From: Euryarchaeota archaeon UBA128
Lineage (GTDB): Archaea; Thermoplasmatota; Poseidoniia; Poseidoniales; Poseidoniaceae
Direction: 5' to 3'
Assembly (NCBI GenBank): GCA_002496955.1
Contig: DALZ01000179.1
Location: 1-9,772, forward strand
Length of the DNA stretch: 9,772 nt
Shown here: positions 5,738 through 9,772 of the stretch, piece after piece
How positions within the stretch are numbered: the first letter of the stretch is position 1
Layout: each line of letters begins with the position of its first letter
Made by a program: the position numbers and the translations under genes
Notes under the pieces: model-generated
Seen by the model: only the letters and a program-made list of their open reading frames with translations
Databases searched by the model: none
What the model was told of the DNA's origin: nothing

Positions 5738-7453
5738 CTAATTATTATCATCAAGCAATTCAGCCAAGCAGTTAATCACTTTGTCGTTTTCAACCCTCGA
5801 TTTAACTGCAAATCTTACATAGCGCGAATCTAAGGTGACTCCCATGTTTTCTGCATCACGGATAAATACATCACGTTCACGACACAGCGCAATAAAGTGA
5901 TTTGAGGAATGAGCAACGGAGGGGGGTAACTTCGTTAGTATGTAGTTAGCCACGCTTGGAAAGGTTGTGAAACCCAATTTAATCAATGCATCATTTAGAA
6001 TTGCTCTATTCTCGTGTACTAGAGCATATTGTTGGTCATAATAATCAGGATTTGACAGCGCCGCAATAGCACCCAATTGAGCAGGGAGACTCACAGCCCA
6101 TGGCGGGATGAAGCGACGTAAAGTTGGTGCTTGTGATGTCACAGCATAAGCAACTCTCAAGCCCGATAAGGCGTAACACTTACTCATACTTTTACAGACA
6201 ACTAGTTCTTTGTGGAGTGATGCAAGCGATTCTAATGATACAGCATCATTGACATATTCTATGTAGGTTTCATCTACCCAGATTAACCGACAAGAGGATT
6301 GTCCCTTGTTTGTTGACAGAATATCTGATATTGCTTGGTGAAGATTATCACAATAGACGCCTGTTGGGCTGTTTGGGTTGACGACAATTACTGCATCATG
6401 TTGTCTCGCCAATTCCACAAATTGCGCTAAATCGATTGTAAAACCATCTTCTGGATAAAGCGGGAAGTGCGTGATATGACAATTTATTAGATAGTTGAGG
6501 ATGTGAAGATACTCACCATACATTGGAGAAAGAATCAGCACGCTTGATTCATCATTCAACAGCCGAGGTAGTAATGAAAACATCAGCGATGAGGACCCAG
6601 ATGAAACCAAAATTTCATCAGGAGAAATATTCCGAACTTGCGCTATTTTATCGATTAAAGGCGCACACTGTGTTGGTGGCGATTCATGGCAGCTGCTTAC
6701 CAAATTCTCCGCAATGACCTGCATAACTTCGGGGCTAGGTGGAAACGGGCTATCCAAGACATCAGCGACGATTAGTTCTTTTCTGCGAGTGAAATCAAAG
6801 CCACTAGCGTCCCAAGACGCACCGCCATGATAACATGCATCATCAGTTTCTACAATATCTATCAACTCAATCTGATTAAGATTATCTCCAGCCAAATCCA
6901 AGAGTTTGCTAACCGAAGCAATCATTGGACAAAAGACCAACTCGCCGACCGTAATAAAATGATTATCAAAAACCGTCATCCCGATTTCTCTGTATAAGGG
7001 AAGAACCTCGCTATGCCCCATTGCGATAATATGTCTTGCTCCATTTTGATGAGCATACTTCAGTGCGCCCATCATGAGTAGTTTTGCGAAACCGCGATTG
7101 CGGAATTGGTGACTTATTGTCAAACCTCTAAATTCATGAATTGAGGAATAATCATCTACCCCTTTTAACAGATCATTGATTGTGTCATCAGAGAAGTAAC
7201 TCTGCATACGAAAGTTACCCTGGTGAGGTGTATTGATACTCACATAACCAACAAATTCATCGTTTAAACTTAAGGTTAGAAAGTGCTCTCCTGGGTCGTC
7301 TAAATACTTTGATTCGGTCTCTGGATACTGGTGCAGTTCATTAGCAAAAACTTGGTAGCGGAGGCTGCCAATTTGCAGCCATAACTTACTAAGAGTTTCA
7401 TTATCTTTGAGAGTGTGATTGTTCGGTTTTGAGAAATAAGACAATTTGTGCAT
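5738..7453 (-). CDS. Bifunctional GNAT acyltransferase / PLP-dependent class I-II aminotransferase fusion
   Basis: A 571-residue fusion, counted from the Met at 7453. Residues about 1-180 are a GNAT domain: beta-4/alpha-3 carries the acyl-CoA pyrophosphate loop R118-N-R-G-F-A123, after L-T-I-S. A linker leads into a fold-type I aminotransferase (about 225-571) resembling histidinol-phosphate aminotransferase and threonine-phosphate decarboxylase: V-D-S/L-D-S-P-F-P-P-type entry near 232-238, S-P-M-Y312, N359-P-N-S-P-T-G365, D395-E-T-Y for the pyridine nitrogen, S-M-S-K425 as the Schiff-base lysine, and R547 for the substrate carboxylate. All key PLP residues are present, so catalysis is likely; whether it transaminates or decarboxylates is not readable. 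The start at 7453 follows the ribH stop by 37 bp without a visible ribosome site; a longer form from 7522 would overlap ribH. The substrate is unknown, and a link to flavin or amino-acid metabolism is only positional. Confidence 0.85.
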   Translation of the reverse strand: MHKLSYFSKPNNHTLKDNETLSKLWLQIGSLRYQVFANELHQYPETESKYLDDPGEHFLTLSLNDEFVGYVSINTPHQGNFRMQSYFSDDTINDLLKGVDDYSSIHEFRGLTISHQFRNRGFAKLLMMGALKYAHQNGARHIIAMGHSEVLPLYREIGMTVFDNHFITVGELVFCPMIASVSKLLDLAGDNLNQIELIDIVETDDACYHGGASWDASGFDFTRRKELIVADVLDSPFPPSPEVMQVIAENLVSSCHESPPTQCAPLIDKIAQVRNISPDEILVSSGSSSLMFSLLPRLLNDESSVLILSPMYGEYLHILNYLINCHITHFPLYPEDGFTIDLAQFVELARQHDAVIVVNPNSPTGVYCDNLHQAISDILSTNKGQSSCRLIWVDETYIEYVNDAVSLESLASLHKELVVCKSMSKCYALSGLRVAYAVTSQAPTLRRFIPPWAVSLPAQLGAIAALSNPDYYDQQYALVHENRAILNDALIKLGFTTFPSVANYILTKLPPSVAHSSNHFIALCRERDVFIRDAENMGVTLDSRYVRFAVKSRVENDKVINCLAELLDDNN

Positions 7454-7490
7454 GATTATGGCATTTAGTTCGACTAATTGAACAATATGC

Positions 7491-7883
7491 CTACACTTGC
7501 CGCATCGTAAATACCGCGTCAACCGCAGCTCTAGCGTGGGGCTCGAGACGAGACCCTATGTGATGCGGCTCGGCGCCCGGTCCGATGATTCCCAAGCCGA
7601 TTGATTTGTCGTGCTTTATTTGTAAGTCAATTATCGACTGTATAACTGCATTACCCATTGCAGCGCCGTGTTGTGTCTCTCCTTTCTCGATAATACCCAG
7701 ACAAATGGCCGCGTCATAGTTTGGTAACAAGCGGTCTAATGCAAGAGGGACTTCCATCGAGCCTGGGACCCAAGCGACTTCGGCAATTTCTATAGCATGT
7801 TTAGATGCCTGACTTTTGGCAAATTCAAGCATCATTTCAATCTCTAATTTATGGAACGAACCACAAACTGCTACAATCTTCAT
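7491..7883 (-). CDS. ribH: 6,7-dimethyl-8-ribityllumazine synthase
   Basis: Condenses 5-amino-6-ribitylaminouracil with 3,4-dihydroxy-2-butanone 4-phosphate to give lumazine, the penultimate step to riboflavin. The 130 residues are at the short end for the family, as in archaea. Visible motifs: an aromatic F10 for ring stacking, V39-P-G-S-M-E-V-P46 (family G-x-x-E-I/M-P), G68-E-T-Q-H72 with the catalytic His, and G98-I-I-G-P-G near the phosphate site, followed by a basic/His-rich C-terminal helix. The usual H-D-x-V after the catalytic His reads H-G-A-A-M. The start ATG overlaps the riboflavin synthase stop as ATGA, with GAGGTG seven bases upstream (7896-7891), so the two are coupled. The identification is secure; the archaeal flavour is inferred from similarity to the methanogen form. 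Confidence 0.93.
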   Translation of the reverse strand: MKIVAVCGSFHKLEIEMMLEFAKSQASKHAIEIAEVAWVPGSMEVPLALDRLLPNYDAAICLGIIEKGETQHGAAMGNAVIQSIIDLQIKHDKSIGLGIIGPGAEPHHIGSRLEPHARAAVDAVFTMRQV

Positions 7884-8491
7884 CTTGTCACACCTCTGTC
7901 CACTAATAATCGCTCGATGGTTTCTACAATCAGTTGAGTGTTGGTATCAATTTCAATGTTTACCACATCCCCTACCTCTTTTGAATCTAGAATTGTCAAG
8001 CGCAATGTTTCCGGAATAATGTGCAGGTCAAATGTGCCATCAACCACCTTACCAACTGTTAGCGATATGCCGTCAATAGCAATGTAGCCCTTCTCAGTTA
8101 GATACTTGTGTATCGATGGAGGTGCCAAAATATTCAACGACATTTGGTCGCCAGACTTTATCTTAGATTTGATAATCCCGGTGTCAAATATATGACCAGA
8201 TAGAATATGGCCACCAACTTCATCACCGAATTTAAGCGATCGTTCTACATTTACATTATCGCCCTCGATTAAGTCACCAAGATTGGTTCTATCAAGAGTT
8301 TCATCTATTACGTCAAACTGGACGATGTTGGAGTTTATTTTCACTACAGTCAAACAAACCCCATTGATAGATACACTGGCTCCAGTAACTAAATTTTCGA
8401 CGTTTGGTAAATTTATCTCAAACGAGGTTACCGTGTTGTTTTTCGAAATGACTATTATCTCGCCGATTCCCTGAACAATTCCCGTAAACAT
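7880..8491 (-). CDS. ribE: Riboflavin synthase, bacterial/eukaryotic (RibE/RibC alpha-chain) type
   Basis: Dismutates two lumazine molecules into riboflavin and the pyrimidine substrate of RibH. From the chosen Met there are 203 residues, the standard length, with the internally duplicated lumazine-binding barrel. Repeat 1 has M1-F-T-G-I-V, S41-I-N-G-V-C-L-T-V and I-D-E-T-L; repeat 2 has G93-G-H-I-L-S-G-H, D140-G-I-S-L-T-V and I-P-E-T-L. The start at 8491 is fixed by the invariant MFTGIV and a GAGGA ribosome site seven bases upstream that overlaps the ribL stop. An ATG at 8581 opens a longer frame into ribL and is rejected. Well-studied archaea such as methanogens use an unrelated RibC that resembles lumazine synthase, so this trimeric bacterial-type enzyme among archaeal-type genes suggests replacement by transfer. 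It is also called ribC in some bacteria. Confidence 0.95.
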   Translation of the reverse strand: MFTGIVQGIGEIIVISKNNTVTSFEINLPNVENLVTGASVSINGVCLTVVKINSNIVQFDVIDETLDRTNLGDLIEGDNVNVERSLKFGDEVGGHILSGHIFDTGIIKSKIKSGDQMSLNILAPPSIHKYLTEKGYIAIDGISLTVGKVVDGTFDLHIIPETLRLTILDSKEVGDVVNIEIDTNTQLIVETIERLLVDRGVTR

Positions 8492-8505
8492 TGAAAATTC
8501 CTCAC
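8492..8505 (-). promoter_or_regulatory. Ribosome binding site of riboflavin synthase overlapping the ribL stop
   Basis: GTGAGGA (8505-8499) contains the ribL TGA stop (8504-8502), and its GAGGA is 7 nt before ATG 8491. This places the start at the conserved MFTGIV rather than at the upstream in-frame ATG and points to coupled translation from ribL. Confidence 0.75.
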
Positions 8506-8936
8506 TTTTTATCTCTCGACAACTCAAGTATCCTTGCGATAATCTTTCGCGTTCCGTCAAGGTCATCTGACAACCCGTCAACCCTTGTCACATTGATTTG
8601 ACCGTGACCTAATTCCTGCAATTTTTGCTTTATTGAATCCTCAGCATGCTCTTGGTCATAGCCCAATGCGATTATGTCAGGATTTACCTTTGGTAAGATT
8701 TCGAATATAGAAACATCTGGTGAGTTCCCAATTATCACCGCATCCACAGGTTTCAAACCCTCAACCATGCGCTTTCTAAGATCGTGATTTGTTACAGGCT
8801 CATGCTTCCGAGCCCTAACTGTATCATCATGTGCAACCACCACAGTCAGATGATTACCTAGTGCTCTTGCCTGTTCAAGATAATGCAGGTGGCCTGCGTG
8901 GAGCAAGTCAAAAACTCCGACCGCCATCACCCTCAT
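8502..8936 (-). CDS. ribL: FAD synthetase, archaeal RibL type (HxGH cytidylyltransferase family)
   Basis: Transfers AMP from ATP to FMN to make FAD. From the chosen Met there are 144 residues, matching the compact archaeal RibL family typified by the Methanocaldococcus enzyme. The nucleotidyltransferase signature is G7-V-F-D-L-L-H13-A-G-H16. Further conserved pieces are V-V-V-A-H-D-D-T-V-R near 27-36, the basic R-K-R-M-V-E-G-L-K-P-V-D stretch near 55-66, D-I-I-A-L-G-Y-D-Q in the middle, and a C-terminal G-T-R-K-I replacing the S-T-R-x-I motif that closes over ATP. The start at 8936 is set by AGG seven bases upstream and by homology; an ATG at 8963 would add nine residues. Related glycerol-3-phosphate cytidylyltransferases share the fold, but the flavin neighbours and the archaeal sequence pattern favour RibL. 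Confidence 0.9.
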   Translation of the reverse strand: MRVMAVGVFDLLHAGHLHYLEQARALGNHLTVVVAHDDTVRARKHEPVTNHDLRKRMVEGLKPVDAVIIGNSPDVSIFEILPKVNPDIIALGYDQEHAEDSIKQKLQELGHGQINVTRVDGLSDDLDGTRKIIARILELSRDKK

Positions 8937-8946
8937 ACAATCACCT
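8937..8946 (-). promoter_or_regulatory. Ribosome binding site deciding the ribL start
   Basis: AGG (8946-8944) lies 7 nt before ATG 8936 on the minus strand, within GGTGATTGTATGAG, which differs by one base from the trxB start region. It supports 8936 over the in-frame ATG at 8963. Confidence 0.65.
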
Positions 8947-8984
8947 ATCCATGCGCAGTTCATTGACCTTGATGATATTACCTA

Positions 8985-9704
8985 CTACTCAATGTCATTT
9001 AGTGCCTGAACAATATCAGCGCCCTCTAGAAATGGTATTCCTCGGGCTTCAGCCCAAGCTCTTGCGTCATCAACGCGCAATGCTAGGTCACCATCCGGTT
9101 CCAGCATTTCTGCACCGATTACTACCGGCGATACTTTGGATAATCTAGCAAGACCTACTGCTAATTCAGTGTGACCTTGGCGACGAGATAAGCCACCTTC
9201 AGTTTCTCGACAAACCGGGATGTGGCCAGGGGTTCTGAATTCTGCACCTAGTCTTCTTTTGGCCTCGTTTGAATCTATTTTTTCAGCAAAAACCTCGTTG
9301 GTTAACTCAGCAAATCTTCGAGTTGTAAGGCTACGATCTTTGTCGGTTATGCCAGTGTAGGTCTGACGATGGTTGAGCGACAGCGTGAATGCCGAGCGAG
9401 AGTCGTATCTAAGGTCATTTGTCACTAGCTGGTTTAACACATCGAATTTCTCAGTGAGCTCTTTTTGTGTGTGTAAATCTTGAAGAAATGGCAGCCCAAA
9501 CTTTTCACCAACCTCATGACCAATTGCCAGAAATAACAAACCACCGCAGTCTTTTCTGAGCTGCCGCATGGTGGCAGGTGTTGCGTGTTGAGCAGAAAAC
9601 AACAGGTCGGTTTCGCCCTCACGTTTTTCTGAGTCAAATAGGCATACGGGTAAGCCTTGAGAGAATGCAGCAACCGCCGCGTGAACTGAATTGCTCATAA
9701 CCAT
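8985..9704 (-). CDS. ribB: 3,4-dihydroxy-2-butanone 4-phosphate synthase
   Basis: Converts ribulose 5-phosphate to 3,4-dihydroxy-2-butanone 4-phosphate plus formate, giving the four-carbon unit used by RibH. Stand-alone form of 239 residues with no GTP cyclohydrolase II domain, as in archaea. Motifs: acidic metal/substrate loop D24-S-E-K-R-E-G-E-T-D33, then T115-Y-T-G-I followed by D-K-D-R-S-L-T, F157-R-T-P-G-H162, and R174-R-Q-G-H-T-E180 carrying the second metal-site His and Glu. The start at 9704 has GAGAGGT upstream with an 8-nt spacer; the ATG two codons later would be 14 nt away. The gap to ribL is 48 bp. It is the first rib gene of the cluster within the window and lies just behind a candidate promoter and inverted repeat. 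Confidence 0.95.
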   Translation of the reverse strand: MVMSNSVHAAVAAFSQGLPVCLFDSEKREGETDLLFSAQHATPATMRQLRKDCGGLLFLAIGHEVGEKFGLPFLQDLHTQKELTEKFDVLNQLVTNDLRYDSRSAFTLSLNHRQTYTGITDKDRSLTTRRFAELTNEVFAEKIDSNEAKRRLGAEFRTPGHIPVCRETEGGLSRRQGHTELAVGLARLSKVSPVVIGAEMLEPDGDLALRVDDARAWAEARGIPFLEGADIVQALNDIE

Positions 9705-9772
9705 GGGTCTAACCTCTCATTGATGAAGTGTCGCATATCATCATAGCGACAAAATATTGCCGAATTACGGGT
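9705..9772 (-). promoter_or_regulatory. Candidate promoter, operator and leader of the rib cluster
   Basis: On the minus strand AATATTTT (9758-9751) is a plausible archaeal TATA element. A start site about 25 bases further on, near 9728, would give a leader of roughly 24 nt with the GAGAGGT ribosome site (9718-9712) inside it. A perfect 6-bp inverted repeat, TGTCGC-N11-GCGACA (9729-9751), abuts the TATA-like element and lies between it and the predicted start site, where archaeal repressors commonly act. No upstream gene is visible in the remaining bases. All of this is inferred from position and short motifs. Confidence 0.35.

Noticed and set aside
7454..7522. Longer GNAT-aminotransferase start at 7522
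   Set aside because: It would overlap ribH by 32 bases, and the extra residues look like out-of-frame ribH sequence rather than GNAT fold.
8492..8581. Longer riboflavin synthase start at 8581
   Set aside because: It would add 30 residues encoded within ribL ahead of the invariant MFTGIV start, and the good ribosome site belongs to 8491.
9434..9673. A 79-codon minus-strand open frame inside ribB
   Set aside because: It is in an alternative frame of ribB, which carries all DHBP synthase motifs; it is Cys/Tyr/His-rich without any pattern.

Overview
The window reads as one continuous minus-strand gene train from an archaeon. The best single marker is the small HxGH cytidylyltransferase at 8502-8936, which looks like RibL, the archaeal FAD synthetase. 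The stand-alone DHBP synthase and a lumazine synthase close to the methanogen form agree with this. The AT-leaning composition, tight packing, Shine-Dalgarno starts with 7-8 nt spacers, and the mix of archaeal and bacterial-type genes would fit a marine Thermoplasmatota (Poseidoniia / Marine Group II-III) genome. That placement is an inference and no rRNA gene is present to test it.

Layout, in the direction of transcription (high to low coordinates). (1) 9772-9705: a short leader with a TATA-like element and a 6-bp inverted repeat beside it. (2) 9704-7491: a riboflavin/flavin-cofactor cluster, ribB - ribL - riboflavin synthase - ribH, with spacings from 48 bp down to a 4-bp ATGA overlap. (3) 7453-5738: a fusion of a GNAT acyltransferase with a fold-type I PLP aminotransferase. 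(4) 5681-4752: thioredoxin reductase. (5) 4716-3559: an E1-like (MoeB/ThiF/UbaA) enzyme with a C-terminal rhodanese domain. (6) 3558-3419: the only sizeable gap (140 bp), a possible transcription-unit boundary. (7) 3418-2327: a receiver-like protein with Glu at the phospho-acceptor position and an unassigned C-terminal part. (8) 2327-1599: a TVP38/DedA-type membrane protein, translationally coupled to the receiver gene. (9) 1555 to the window edge: an E1 alpha 2-oxoacid dehydrogenase that is still open at position 1 and may continue into a fused E1 beta.

How the genes may work together: RibB makes the four-carbon unit, RibH condenses it with the pyrimidine, riboflavin synthase dismutates lumazine to riboflavin, and RibL adenylylates FMN to FAD. 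FAD is the cofactor of the thioredoxin reductase two genes downstream. The E1-like/rhodanese protein activates and sulfurates ubiquitin-like sulfur carriers. The upstream block therefore combines flavin supply, thiol redox and sulfur transfer. The substrate of the GNAT-aminotransferase fusion cannot be read from the sequence. No tRNA, rRNA, CRISPR array, insertion sequence or long repeat was seen, and there is no gene-free stretch above 300 bp.
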